A stretch of 64,000 bases of DNA, taken from the NCBI GenBank assembly GCA_030158305.1, contig JAOATE010000089.1, forward strand, positions 1 to 64,000, given 5' to 3'. Of this stretch, positions 53,255 through 62,447 are shown in pieces. Positions within the stretch are counted from its first letter, which is position 1. Each line of letters begins with the position of its first letter. The position numbers were made by a program, and so were the translations under genes. Under the pieces are notes generated by a model. That model was given only the letters and a program-made list of their open reading frames with translations, ran no database searches and had not been told where the DNA came from. The stretch comes from Burkholderiaceae bacterium (lineage in GTDB: Bacteria; Pseudomonadota; Gammaproteobacteria; Burkholderiales; Burkholderiaceae_B).

Positions 53255-53268
53255 TTGATCGAGATCAA
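53255..53268 (-). promoter_or_regulatory. FNR/ANR-type operator (TTGATCGAGATCAA)
   Basis: Second perfect TTGAT-N4-ATCAA site of the window. It overlaps the stop of the upstream deacetylase gene and is placed about -42 relative to the start inferred for the cupin gene. Confidence 0.7.
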
Positions 53269-54191
53269 GGTTTAGTCTCTAAAGATAAAGGCTTCTTTAA
53301 CCACTGATATTGAAGCGCTTCGAGAACGGTTTGCCGATGCATTGCAACAGTCGTCTCAATCTTGATGCCATAGCCACCCGCCATTGAGATCGCGACAGGA
53401 GTATCTAGGCGCCTGGCATACTCAAACACAGCCCTGTCACGTGCCAGCATTCCCTCATTCGTCAACTTGAGTCGGCCCAACCGGTCTCCCTCATGCGGAT
53501 CCGCACCGGCCAGATAGATGATCAATTGAGGACGAAATATGTTGTTCAAGTGCTCAAGCGCCTCCCTTAACGACTGCAGGTAGACTTCATCGGTCACGCC
53601 GTCTTCGAGCGGCACATCCAAATCGCTTGGCTCTTTTCTAAAAGGAAAGTTTTTATCACCATGCAAGGAAAGCGTGAATACGCTTGAATCGTTTTTAAAG
53701 ATTGCGGCAGTTCCATTACCTTGATGAACATCCAAATCAATGATGGCGACAGACAGACTTGCTGCAGACTGTCGTTGCATGACACGAGCCGCCACCGCTG
53801 CATCATTAAACACACAGAAACCGCTACCTTTATCTCGATAGGCATGGTGGGTACCTCCTGCAAGATTAACGGCAATGCCTTCCTTCATTGCCGAATCACA
53901 TGCAGCGATCGTTGCGCCTACGGAGCGCCGCGATCGCTCAACCATGCCAGGCGTCCACGGAAAACCAATTTCACGTTGTTCTTTTGAGTCGAGTGTGCCA
54001 TTCACTACTTTTTGTACGTATACAGGATCATGCGCCAGAAGCAGTTGAGTATCGGTCGCCGCAGGAGCTTCACGCAGCACTAAGCCTGGGGTACCCACAA
54101 TCCCATCGCGCAGCAAGCGATACTTAGACATCGGAAATCGATGCCCCTCAGGCAATGGCAATACAAAGTGATCCGCATAAAACGCGTCCAT
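53265..54191 (-). CDS. Histone-deacetylase-fold amidohydrolase
   Basis: 308-residue member of the HDAC/acetylpolyamine-amidohydrolase superfamily. [15 protein letters not shown] holds the twin catalytic His, [18 protein letters not shown] holds the Zn-binding D-x-H, and [14 protein letters not shown] gives the other Zn Asp. It likely removes acetyl groups from polyamines or other amines in the cytoplasm. ATG at 54191 chosen over an upstream in-frame start at 54218. Convergent genes do not share it. Confidence 0.88.
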   Translation of the reverse strand: MDAFYADHFVLPLPEGHRFPMSKYRLLRDGIVGTPGLVLREAPAATDTQLLLAHDPVYVQKVVNGTLDSKEQREIGFPWTPGMVERSRRSVGATIAACDSAMKEGIAVNLAGGTHHAYRDKGSGFCVFNDAAVAARVMQRQSAASLSVAIIDLDVHQGNGTAAIFKNDSSVFTLSLHGDKNFPFRKEPSDLDVPLEDGVTDEVYLQSLREALEHLNNIFRPQLIIYLAGADPHEGDRLGRLKLTNEGMLARDRAVFEYARRLDTPVAISMAGGYGIKIETTVAMHRQTVLEALQYQWLKKPLSLETKP

Positions 54192-54273
54192 ATCACCTAC
54201 TCCGCTCCATACGATCAATCAAAATACGCCATTCAGTGGCAAAATGAAGCCTCAATACTAGCTGGCAACTCTG

Positions 54274-55167
54274 ATGCGTGCCTCAAATTCCCTGATGCGA
54301 CTCCTGAAATCAGGTGTGATAGTCGCCACAAGCTTAATACTGACCGCCTGCAGCTCCCTGCAGTTGGCCTACAACTATGCCCCTAGTCTGATCGCCTATC
54401 GCGCCAATACATACCTCAATCTTGACGAAACGCAGCAAGCGTTGCTTGATCAGGAGTTGGCGACTTTTGCGGCGTGGCATGACGAAACATTACCGCGTTA
54501 CACCGCGACGCTCAATGCGTGGGCAACCCGTCTATCCAACTCTGAGCCTTTCACGGGGCCAGAAATTTTGGCGATGCAAGAAACAATCGAGCAGCAATTA
54601 CAAACGATCAGCACACGCGCGGCATCTCAACTCGCCCCTCTTCTTGTGACGCTTGGACCGCAACAGGTCAAACAACTTCAGTCAAAATTTACCGATGGCA
54701 ATGAAGAGTATTACTCTGATTATCTAAAAAATGCAGACAACCCTTCCAATATTAAAAAACGTCATGCCCGCTTGACTAAGCGTTTTGAAGATTGGCTTGG
54801 CACACTGAGTCCGCAACAACGAAAAATTTTGATTGCCGTTTCAGACAACCGCGCGCCTATCATTCAAGCTTGGTATGCTGAGAGAAAACTCCGACAACAA
54901 GCGTTGATTCAACTCATTCAAACTCAACGCAACGCGCCACCCGCACAAGCCCGGCAAGCCTTCGAGGATTACCTCCAGAGCCTCAATCGCTATAGAGAAC
55001 CCATACTGAACACTCAACGTGACAAGCTTCGTCTGGAGTGGGCACAGGCAACCGCTGAGGTACTTAACGCCGCCAGTTCAGAACAAAAGAAATATCTACA
55101 AAAAAAACTGCGTGGCTACGCACAGGATTTCGCAGCGCTCACGCCAAAAAGAATTGCTAAAAATTAA
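54274..55167 (+). CDS. DUF6279-like lipoprotein
   Basis: 297-residue lipoprotein: signal sequence ending in LTACSS near residue 26, so Cys25 or so is the lipid-anchored residue. The mature part is almost fully helical, with Gln/Ala/Leu-rich amphipathic stretches and a repeated LDETQQALLDQELATFAAWHDETLPRY-type opening, which matches my recollection of DUF6279. The function is unknown. It stands alone between two convergent genes. Confidence 0.75.
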   Translation: MRASNSLMRLLKSGVIVATSLILTACSSLQLAYNYAPSLIAYRANTYLNLDETQQALLDQELATFAAWHDETLPRYTATLNAWATRLSNSEPFTGPEILAMQETIEQQLQTISTRAASQLAPLLVTLGPQQVKQLQSKFTDGNEEYYSDYLKNADNPSNIKKRHARLTKRFEDWLGTLSPQQRKILIAVSDNRAPIIQAWYAERKLRQQALIQLIQTQRNAPPAQARQAFEDYLQSLNRYREPILNTQRDKLRLEWAQATAEVLNAASSEQKKYLQKKLRGYAQDFAALTPKRIAKN

Positions 55168-55192
55168 TCTTTCAGAAAAAAGTTACGCTTAA

Positions 55193-56818
55193 TCAAGCCG
55201 TCCTAAAACGCGAAAACTTCACAAAAGCAATTGCTAGAAACGGCAGACTGAGTCCGATCAAAATTGAAATCGTTAACATAGAGCCTAAGCTAGAGTAATT
55301 GGCTGCGACTTCAACAACACCAGTCGTTGGATTGCGGACTTCGCGCGTCACCGTAAAAATTTGATTCAGGTATTTGGTACCGAGTTGACTCAAGGACAGC
55401 GCGAGATTGGTAAACGATGCCATCACAGCAAAATAGGTTGCCTTGAGATTTTCAGGTGCGGAGCGCGCAATCCAAGCAAGCATCGGGATCATCGCGACCT
55501 GACCAAGTGGTGACTCAAGCGCCGCATCCACCAACGCAATAAATCGCGCATCCACAACGCCACCTGTCATCGCGCTGGTCCAATGATGCAATCCATAAAA
55601 CATTCCCAGCGTAGGCAAGGAAAGAACTGTACCAAACAAGGTCAGTGTTCCGACCACATAAGCGATCGAGCGCTCGGCCATAAAGCGGCGAAAAATAAAC
55701 ATCCCGAGTAACGACAGGGTGCTAGCGATCAAAGATAGCATCGAAAAAAAATGTTGGTCAAACTTTAAGTCATCGATCATCCACCATGTCACGCCCGGCC
55801 CGGGGCTTGGTATCGCGCGAAATACAAAGATCACGATCGCGGTGCCGACCAAGGTCGACCTTGCCTGAGGCTCAAGGTCGCGCGTCAACCGGACAATTAA
55901 AAACGTGACGATCGACATAGAACCCAGAAAGATGATTTCCTGTCCATAGGGCACTTGCGTCAAACCCATCGTCATCGTAAAGACGACAAAGACCAAGCTC
56001 CCACCCAAGATCACCCAGTTTGGCTTGGTGACTTCAATGTCTCCTGAAAGAAGCGATTGCGCTTGTTCAGCTGTCATGCCACGCGCTAATAATTTTTTAT
56101 GTGCACGCGCTTGCAATACCGACGCCAAGATCACGCCCAGCACAGAGATCAACGGAATCGCCATAGAGACCAAATAGACCTGCAAATATTTTTCTACTTT
56201 TTGCGCCTCGTCGAGTTGCTGAACACCCGCAAACACATATAAGTTGATCACCGCCACAAACACTGAGCCACCAATAATCGCAACACGACCAAGTGTCTGC
56301 ATCGTGGTGTGCATCAACTTGCGTCGCTCAGGATCAATGGGCTGGCCTTGATCATCCACTCGGGGCACCGCCTCAACAGTCATCGCATCGGCGACGGCAT
56401 CCTGCAACACATAGCCGATCGGCGCGAGCAAAGCACTCAGCACATACCAACTCTCAACCGGCATGAGGGCGGCCATCGCCTCACGACTGCCGATCAGTCC
56501 GACCATGATCAGCAAACTGGCTGCAATCAAACTCGCGCCGAGAAACAATAATGCACGCTTGAAGCGCCATAACAAATCAATCAGGTGACCCAGCACCATT
56601 TTGAGCGACCAAGGAATCACGACCCAAAAACTCAGGGCTGCCAAAAAGGCAACAGAGAGATTCAGGTAATCCTTAACGAAAAACGTTCCGACAATACCTG
56701 TGAGACTTGAGATGCCCGCGGCCATATAGACCATCAGTGGAGGCAAATAAGACAGGCGCACTTCCCTTCCAAGCTCAAGGATATTGCGATCAATCCAGCG
56801 CCAAAGAGTCAGGGGCAT
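55193..56818 (-). CDS. MFS-like carrier, possibly BT1 (folate/biopterin) type
   Basis: 541-residue membrane protein with about 12 helices. YVLQDAVADAMTVE in the middle of the first half and MVLGHLIDLLWRFKRALLFLG resemble BT1 folate-biopterin transporter motifs, although the similarity is only moderate. A soluble loop (VPRVDDQGQPIDPERRKL) joins helices. If the BT1 reading is right, pterins are a plausible cargo, which would be notable given the pterin-like cluster at 0-9.7 kb. It is monocistronic. Confidence 0.65.
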   Translation of the reverse strand: MPLTLWRWIDRNILELGREVRLSYLPPLMVYMAAGISSLTGIVGTFFVKDYLNLSVAFLAALSFWVVIPWSLKMVLGHLIDLLWRFKRALLFLGASLIAASLLIMVGLIGSREAMAALMPVESWYVLSALLAPIGYVLQDAVADAMTVEAVPRVDDQGQPIDPERRKLMHTTMQTLGRVAIIGGSVFVAVINLYVFAGVQQLDEAQKVEKYLQVYLVSMAIPLISVLGVILASVLQARAHKKLLARGMTAEQAQSLLSGDIEVTKPNWVILGGSLVFVVFTMTMGLTQVPYGQEIIFLGSMSIVTFLIVRLTRDLEPQARSTLVGTAIVIFVFRAIPSPGPGVTWWMIDDLKFDQHFFSMLSLIASTLSLLGMFIFRRFMAERSIAYVVGTLTLFGTVLSLPTLGMFYGLHHWTSAMTGGVVDARFIALVDAALESPLGQVAMIPMLAWIARSAPENLKATYFAVMASFTNLALSLSQLGTKYLNQIFTVTREVRNPTTGVVEVAANYSSLGSMLTISILIGLSLPFLAIAFVKFSRFRTA

Positions 56819-56922
56819 TTTCTTTAATCCTCATCAATCTCTTCAATATTCTTTGCAGAATACCTGATAAAGGCGAGGATATCGGCACTTAGACAAAAGA
56901 GAGCACATCACTCAGTTCAGTG

Positions 56923-57702
56923 CTAAAGCGCTAACCAGCCATTTTCCATCGGCAGCACTGCTCCATTCATTTGCCCGCCTGCAGGCGTACACAAAAACAG
57001 TGCCAACTCCGCAAGATGTTTAGCTGGAATCAACTTTCCGCCGGGCTGTTTACCGTGTAAAAACTCTGCGGTCGCAACGTCCCAGTTCAGATTTTTTTCT
57101 TGCATCAATGCACGGATCCGACTCTCGATGTTCGGTGTCAGTACCGAACCTGGACACAGGGCATTGCAGGTAATGTTCTGACCGACAACCTCTGCGGCAA
57201 TCGCACGGGTCATGCCAATCAAGGCACTTTTTGTGGTCACATAGTCAATGCGATTAGGTGTGCCTCGTGATCCATAGACTGAAGTCATGTTGATCACGCG
57301 GCCCCAACCCGCCTGACGCATACCAGGTAAAAAGGCTTTGACAAAATGAAACGGTGCACTGAGATTGACAGCAAGGGCCTGATCCCAGCGCTCAGCGGGA
57401 AACGACTCAATCGGTGAAAAATGTCGAGTCACTGCATTGTTGACCAAGATATCAACACAACCGAATTCCTCAAGAGCCTGCACTGAAAGCTGTTCAATCT
57501 CCTTGGGATTTTGTAAATCCTTTTGGTGATAGACAGCCGTCACGCCATTTGCTCGAAGGGCCGCGAGTGAATCGGCCACGATGCGAGGATCCTCAAGACC
57601 ATGCAACATCACATTGCATCCTGCGGTCGCAAGCTCCTGGGCAATCGCTAAACCGATACCGCCGCTCGAGCCTGTGACAAGCGCCGTTTTCCCTTTGAGC
57701 AT
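56923..57702 (-). CDS. Short-chain dehydrogenase/reductase, 3-hydroxybutyrate-dehydrogenase-like
   Basis: 259-residue SDR. TGSSGGIGLAIAQ is the cofactor TGxxxGIG motif, and YVTTKSALIGMTRAI holds the Y-x-x-x-K catalytic pair with the preceding Ser in MTSVYGSRG. The size and layout resemble 3-hydroxybutyrate dehydrogenase, but other hydroxy-acid substrates are possible. AAGGA lies about 8 bases before the ATG at 57702. It is the last gene of the catabolic operon, 34 bases after the Bug gene. Confidence 0.88.
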   Translation of the reverse strand: MLKGKTALVTGSSGGIGLAIAQELATAGCNVMLHGLEDPRIVADSLAALRANGVTAVYHQKDLQNPKEIEQLSVQALEEFGCVDILVNNAVTRHFSPIESFPAERWDQALAVNLSAPFHFVKAFLPGMRQAGWGRVINMTSVYGSRGTPNRIDYVTTKSALIGMTRAIAAEVVGQNITCNALCPGSVLTPNIESRIRALMQEKNLNWDVATAEFLHGKQPGGKLIPAKHLAELALFLCTPAGGQMNGAVLPMENGWLAL

Positions 57703-57736
57703 TTCCGATTCCTTAGTCAATCAATCTCGCCAATAC

Positions 57737-58702
57737 TTACTGTGCAGTCATACCCGATTTTTTAACGAGGTCTTTAGATGCCGTCAGATCTCGCTGGATT
57801 TGATCGGCAAACTCCTTAGAAGTACTAGGAGAAGCGTTCAGCCCCAAGCCATCGAGCCGTGCTTTCACAGCAGGGTCTTTTAATGCAGTCGTCAGGTCCT
57901 TGTTGAGTTGCTCAACAACCTTGGCGGGAGTACCTGCCGGGACGGCATAACCGTACCACTCAGGCATTTTTCCAAGATCAGGAAAGCCGGCCTGCGCCGC
58001 AGTCGGTGTGTCAGGCAGCACCGATACTCCATCGGGTCCAAACATCACCAGACCCACGAGCTTGCCAGCGCGGACGTGGGGCGCGACGGAAGTCGGATTC
58101 GCTACGAACAAATTGATATGACCTGCAAGCACATCAACGATACCTGGACCTGCGCCCTTGTAAGCCACATGCATCATATCGAGGCCTGTCACTGCTTTGA
58201 ACATTTCACCTGTCAATTGGGGACCCGAAGCGCTCGAACCGTATGACAATTTGCCAGGCTGTGTTTTTGCAAGCGCAATAAATTCTTTGAGATTCTTGAC
58301 ATTCAAACCGGGATTGGCGACCAACACAAAGGGTTGCTGTGTGCCACGCGTAATTGGAATGAAATCCTTGATCGGATCAAAGCCCGGATCTTTGTAAATG
58401 TGTGGATTGACGGTGAAAGCGCCCTGATGTGCAAGCACGATCGTATAGCCGTCTGGCGGAGCTTTTGCCCCATAAGCCGTACCGACGTTCCCTTGAGCGC
58501 CTGCACGGTTTTCAACAATGACTTGTTGCTTCCAAATCTGACCTAATTTTTCCGCCAAAATACGTGAGACAGCATCAGTTCCGCCACCAGGTGGAAAGGG
58601 CACGACAATCTTGACGGGTTTAGTTGGATTAAAGGCCGAATCCGCCCAAACAGGCGCTGACATTCCCAAGCACACCGCAAGTAAAGCTACTATTTTTTTC
58701 AT
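57737..58702 (-). CDS. Bug-family tripartite tricarboxylate transporter receptor
   Basis: 321-residue receptor. The signal peptide (MKKIVALLAVCLGMSAPVWA) ends near residue 20. Motifs are VKIVVPFPPGGGTDAVSR, IVENRAGAQGNVG and VAYKGAGPGIVDVLAGHINLF. GGAGAC precedes the ATG at 58702. It is embedded in an ABC importer operon, so the operon contains receptors for two kinds of carrier, presumably for the same or related substrates. Confidence 0.92.
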   Translation of the reverse strand: MKKIVALLAVCLGMSAPVWADSAFNPTKPVKIVVPFPPGGGTDAVSRILAEKLGQIWKQQVIVENRAGAQGNVGTAYGAKAPPDGYTIVLAHQGAFTVNPHIYKDPGFDPIKDFIPITRGTQQPFVLVANPGLNVKNLKEFIALAKTQPGKLSYGSSASGPQLTGEMFKAVTGLDMMHVAYKGAGPGIVDVLAGHINLFVANPTSVAPHVRAGKLVGLVMFGPDGVSVLPDTPTAAQAGFPDLGKMPEWYGYAVPAGTPAKVVEQLNKDLTTALKDPAVKARLDGLGLNASPSTSKEFADQIQRDLTASKDLVKKSGMTAQ

Positions 58703-58741
58703 GTTTGTCTCCAAAATTTAATCAGACAGCCCCATCAAAAG

Positions 58742-59623
58742 TCAGGACTGCATTCCCCAGCGACTGATCGTTTTCTTCTCAACTGTTTTGAAAATTAGAT
58801 TTTCAACCAGCAAACCAAAAATGATGACGGTCAACAAACCGGCAAACACATTTGGAATATCCAGCATATTTTTATTTTGAAAGATATACCAACCCAAACC
58901 ACCCGAACCAGAACTCGCACCGAACACCAACTCGGCCGCAATCAACGTCCGCCAGGCAAATGCCCAGCCAATTTTCATCCCTGTCAGAATGCTTGGAAAG
59001 GCTCCAGGAATCAGGATCTTGGTGACATAGGCAATGTTGGAAAGACCGTAATTTTTACCCACCATGCGCCATGTTGGACTGACCGCTTTAAAGCCAGCAT
59101 GCGTATTGAGTGCAACCGCCCAGAGCACAGCATGAATCAACACAAAGATGATACTGCCCTCACCCAGTCCAAACCAAATCATTGCCAAAGGCAACAAAGC
59201 AATCGAAGGCAAGGGATTAAACATCGAGGTCAAGGTCTCCAAAATATCTGAGCCAATTCTCGTGGCACTGGCAAACGCCGTAAAGAGCGCGGCAATCGCA
59301 AGGCCCACAGCATAGCCTTGCAATAGCACCGTGAGCGAAGACCACGTCGCCAAGATGATCTTGCCCGAAATCAAACCAGCAAAAAAGGCATGAACCGTCG
59401 CAGAAAAAGTTGGGAACAAGAGTGGGTTGTTCAACCACACTGCATACACCTCCCACACACCTGCCAAAAATAACAGCACGAGAGTCTTTCTCAGCAAACC
59501 ATTCGACATGAGACGCTCAAAGGTACTGAGCGGCTTTTCAATCACACCAAAACCCGTCAATTCAATTTCACTGATTCTTTCAGGACGAACGCTTTGAGCG
59601 CCTTCAGTCGTGTGCTCACGCAT
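58742..59623 (-). CDS. Taurine/nitrate-type ABC permease
   Basis: 293-residue permease with six helices. LTSMFNPLPSIALLPLAMIWFGLGEGSIIFVLIHAV and ALNTHAGFKAVSPTWRMVGKNYGLSN are SsuC/TauC-type segments, the latter being the loop that meets the ATPase. AAAGGA lies 7 bases before the ATG at 59623, which overlaps the ATPase gene by 8 bases. The true start could be at 59638 or upstream. Confidence 0.88.
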   Translation of the reverse strand: MREHTTEGAQSVRPERISEIELTGFGVIEKPLSTFERLMSNGLLRKTLVLLFLAGVWEVYAVWLNNPLLFPTFSATVHAFFAGLISGKIILATWSSLTVLLQGYAVGLAIAALFTAFASATRIGSDILETLTSMFNPLPSIALLPLAMIWFGLGEGSIIFVLIHAVLWAVALNTHAGFKAVSPTWRMVGKNYGLSNIAYVTKILIPGAFPSILTGMKIGWAFAWRTLIAAELVFGASSGSGGLGWYIFQNKNMLDIPNVFAGLLTVIIFGLLVENLIFKTVEKKTISRWGMQS

Positions 59624-60416
59624 GTGCAATCCTTTCATGATCGTGAAAAAGCAATTCTTCAATGTGTTTCGCCAAGGGCTGTCCTGTCGGACTTAAAGTA
59701 TCAATCCCATGACAATTCAACTCCGCTCGCACCTGACCAGGATGAGGACTCAATAGCAAAATCCTGCTTCCAATACGAACGGCCTCGGGTATCGAATGTG
59801 TCACAAACAAAACAGTGAACTTCGTATCCTCCCAAAGTTGCAAAAGCTCCTCTTGCATCTTTCCTCGCGTCAAAGCATCGAGTGCGGCGAAGGGTTCGTC
59901 CATCAGCAAAATCTCTGGCTCCATTGCCATGCCGCGCGCAATCGCGACCCGTTGTTTCATGCCGCCTGACAGCGTATGAGGCAAACTATCAGCAAAGCCC
60001 GTCAAATTGACCTTGTCGATGTAATGCATGGCACGATCTTCGGCTTCTTTACGTCCGAGCTTGCCACTTGCAGTCAAAGCGAACACCACATTTTGCTTGA
60101 CCGTTTTCCAAGGCAAGAGTTGATCAAACTCTTGAAACACCATCACGCGATCCGGCCCAGGCTTGTGGATCTCGACATTGTTGAGTTTGATTTGACCTTC
60201 GACAGGATTTAAAAATCCGCCTACAGCCTTCAGCAAGGTCGACTTCCCACAGCCAGAGGGTCCGAGGATCACGTACCGGTCAGACTTGAGCACATCAAAG
60301 CTCACCCGATAGGTTGCCGTAACGAGGTGCTCTTTCGTGCGATAACGAAGCGTCACGCCCTGCACAGATAGCAAGGGCGCTTGGGAAGACTGCGACAACA
60401 CTGACGCATCCATCAT
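59616..60416 (-). CDS. Taurine/nitrate-type ABC ATPase
   Basis: 266-residue ATPase. Walker A is [18 protein letters not shown] loop MVFQEFDQLLPW, signature LSGGMKQRVAIARGMAM, Walker B ILLMDEPFAALD and H loop TVLFVTHSIPEAV. This sequence is typical of SsuB/TauB. Its start overlaps the receptor stop as TAATG. Two adjacent ATG codons (60416 and 60413) could serve. Confidence 0.9.
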   Translation of the reverse strand: MMDASVLSQSSQAPLLSVQGVTLRYRTKEHLVTATYRVSFDVLKSDRYVILGPSGCGKSTLLKAVGGFLNPVEGQIKLNNVEIHKPGPDRVMVFQEFDQLLPWKTVKQNVVFALTASGKLGRKEAEDRAMHYIDKVNLTGFADSLPHTLSGGMKQRVAIARGMAMEPEILLMDEPFAALDALTRGKMQEELLQLWEDTKFTVLFVTHSIPEAVRIGSRILLLSPHPGQVRAELNCHGIDTLSPTGQPLAKHIEELLFHDHERIAHA

Positions 60417-61423
60417 TAGTTTCCGCCAGCCACATCAGAACCCGTAAAAAACAACTCATCAATGGATTTTGGATTGTTTTTAAGCGATCCAATCTGGTTC
60501 ATGAAGCTTGCATACTTCATGACGTTTTCGGGTTTGGTGGTGTATTTGATCGAGGGGTCATTGAGCAACCCAATCATGTCATCTCTGGACCACTTGCTTG
60601 ATCCGCCCATGGATGCAATCAATGTATCTGCTGCTGCGCCTTTGTCCTTAGCAATCATTTCCTGCGCTTCTTTTAAAGCACTCACAAATGCCGCATAGAC
60701 TTTAGGATTTTTTTGTTGGAAATCCGAGCGCGCCGAAATCATCGTGAACGTGGTCGACCCACCCATCACCTGATCCGTGTTCATAATTGAACGCACACCA
60801 GGAGATTTTCTTTCAAGTTGATCCAGGGGTGCCGATGCGTAATGACCAGTAATGCCGCCGCTACCCGACAACAGTGCGGCAGCTGCGTCACCGTGATTCA
60901 TCGTCACGGTAAATGGATCAAAACGGAAAGCTTGATCCTTTCCATACTTTTGAACAGCATACATCTGCATCACAATTGAAGGGATAGACGACTTTACAGA
61001 TGTCACTGCAATCTTGTCGGTTGGACGCAGATCATCGATCGACTTGAGGTGCTCAGCCTTGGTGTTGAGATTCATCGGCATCGAGCTCATTGCGGCCACG
61101 CCCTTTACGTTGGCATTTCCTTTGGTGCGATCCCACAAAATCAGAAAGGATGGTGGACCTGCAGCAATGAAATGCGCAGAGCCAGACAGCAAGGCGTCGA
61201 TCATGGCAGAAGGTCCGCCAATATTTGACCAGTTGACCTTCACGGTATGACCAAGCTTTTGCGAATGCTTTTCAATCAGGTTGTGTTCTTTCATGATGTG
61301 CAGGGGCAAAAATCCAAATCCACCCGCGCCAAGAGGCACCTTGAGCTCCGTCACATCTGCTTTAACTGTCAATGGCAATACCGTCAACGCTGAAAGCGCG
61401 AGTGCATAGATTACTTTTTTCAT
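60416..61423 (-). CDS. ABC importer periplasmic receptor, taurine/thiamine-precursor (NMT1) type
   Basis: 335-residue receptor with a signal peptide ending in LPLTVKAD near residue 22. VTELKVPLGAGGFGFLPLHIMKEHNLIEKH is the opening of the NMT1/SsuA-like fold. The ligand loop GSAHFIAAGPPSFLI and NHGDAAAALLSGSGGITGHYASAPLDQL are further NMT1-like blocks. With the ATPase and permease it forms one importer. Ligand unknown; a carboxylated or sulfonated acid is suggested by the catabolic neighbours. Confidence 0.88.
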   Translation of the reverse strand: MKKVIYALALSALTVLPLTVKADVTELKVPLGAGGFGFLPLHIMKEHNLIEKHSQKLGHTVKVNWSNIGGPSAMIDALLSGSAHFIAAGPPSFLILWDRTKGNANVKGVAAMSSMPMNLNTKAEHLKSIDDLRPTDKIAVTSVKSSIPSIVMQMYAVQKYGKDQAFRFDPFTVTMNHGDAAAALLSGSGGITGHYASAPLDQLERKSPGVRSIMNTDQVMGGSTTFTMISARSDFQQKNPKVYAAFVSALKEAQEMIAKDKGAAADTLIASMGGSSKWSRDDMIGLLNDPSIKYTTKPENVMKYASFMNQIGSLKNNPKSIDELFFTGSDVAGGN

Positions 61424-61495
61424 TGCTGTCTCCTGATGTATGTTTTTTAACTTTATAGAGTAATTGTAAGGATTACGCGAGAACCAATTTTTAAC

Positions 61496-62419
61496 TCAAG
61501 AACCAGAATCTGAAGATGTCGACTCAGGTATTTGCCAACCTGCTAACTGTTCACTCAGACGGGCGACTGCTGTGTGGTCCACATTGGGTCCCAATACTCC
61601 CTTGGCACCACTCCATAGGTCAAGACATAAATGACCAAAGGGCGCTGGTACACCGAGATTTCGTGCCAAACCCATCGCAATCGCGATGTCCTTGACCATC
61701 ATATGCAAGGGAAAACCAGAATCAAATTTTCTCGACAAGACATACTGCTTAAATTTTTTCTGAGTACTGTTGTTCATTCCCGTCGAACTATTCAGCACAT
61801 CGACCATCACTTCAGGATCTAAACCAAATTTCGAACCAATAATCAGTGCTTCGATGCCGATGAGGTAGCCCGCGCACGACACTAGATTGTTAAGCGCCTT
61901 CATTGCGTGGCCAGAACCAAGCGCGCCTGTCCGTGTCACAGTCCCCATGAGTGACAGCAGCGGTTCAGCCCGATCAATGACAGCAGCCTCGCCTCCCGTC
62001 ATGATAGTGAGCGTGCCATTCTGTGCCCGAGGCACCGCACCAGACACCGGGGCGTCAATCAACAAAATATCCAGAGCCGCCAACCGCTCGCCCATCGACA
62101 AAGTCATCTCAGGCTGCCCAGAGGTCATGTCGATGATCATTGCGTTCTTTTTTAAACGACTCGCTAAACCATTTTTGCCGAATAACACCTCCTCGACGAC
62201 GATGCTGTTTGGCAAAATCATCACCACATAGTCAGCACCTACGCCGAGTTGATCGGATGTTAGGGCGGTCTGCACACCATGTTGCGCACTAAAGGCTTCG
62301 ATACGCTGTGCGTTAGTGTCAAAGACACGTACTGTATGTCCTCCCTCAAGCAGGCGTTGTGCCATGGGCCCTCCCATCGCCCCCACGCCAATAAAATGAA
62401 CAACAGACGATGCTTTCAT
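61496..62419 (-). CDS. 3-Hydroxyisobutyrate-dehydrogenase family oxidoreductase
   Basis: 307-residue beta-hydroxyacid dehydrogenase. The N-terminal NAD(P) motif is HFIGVGAMGGPMAQRL, the substrate signature LLIDAPVSGAVPRAQNGTLTIMTGG, and the catalytic Lys lies in GHAMKALNNLVS. It probably oxidises a beta-hydroxyacid, or reduces the matching semialdehyde or oxo-acid. The ATG at 62419, with GGAGG 8 bases before, is the clear start; an upstream in-frame ATG at 62434 is not favoured. Confidence 0.9.
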   Translation of the reverse strand: MKASSVVHFIGVGAMGGPMAQRLLEGGHTVRVFDTNAQRIEAFSAQHGVQTALTSDQLGVGADYVVMILPNSIVVEEVLFGKNGLASRLKKNAMIIDMTSGQPEMTLSMGERLAALDILLIDAPVSGAVPRAQNGTLTIMTGGEAAVIDRAEPLLSLMGTVTRTGALGSGHAMKALNNLVSCAGYLIGIEALIIGSKFGLDPEVMVDVLNSSTGMNNSTQKKFKQYVLSRKFDSGFPLHMMVKDIAIAMGLARNLGVPAPFGHLCLDLWSGAKGVLGPNVDHTAVARLSEQLAGWQIPESTSSDSGS

Positions 62420-62447
62420 AGGTTGTGCCTCCATGATGAATGCCGCC

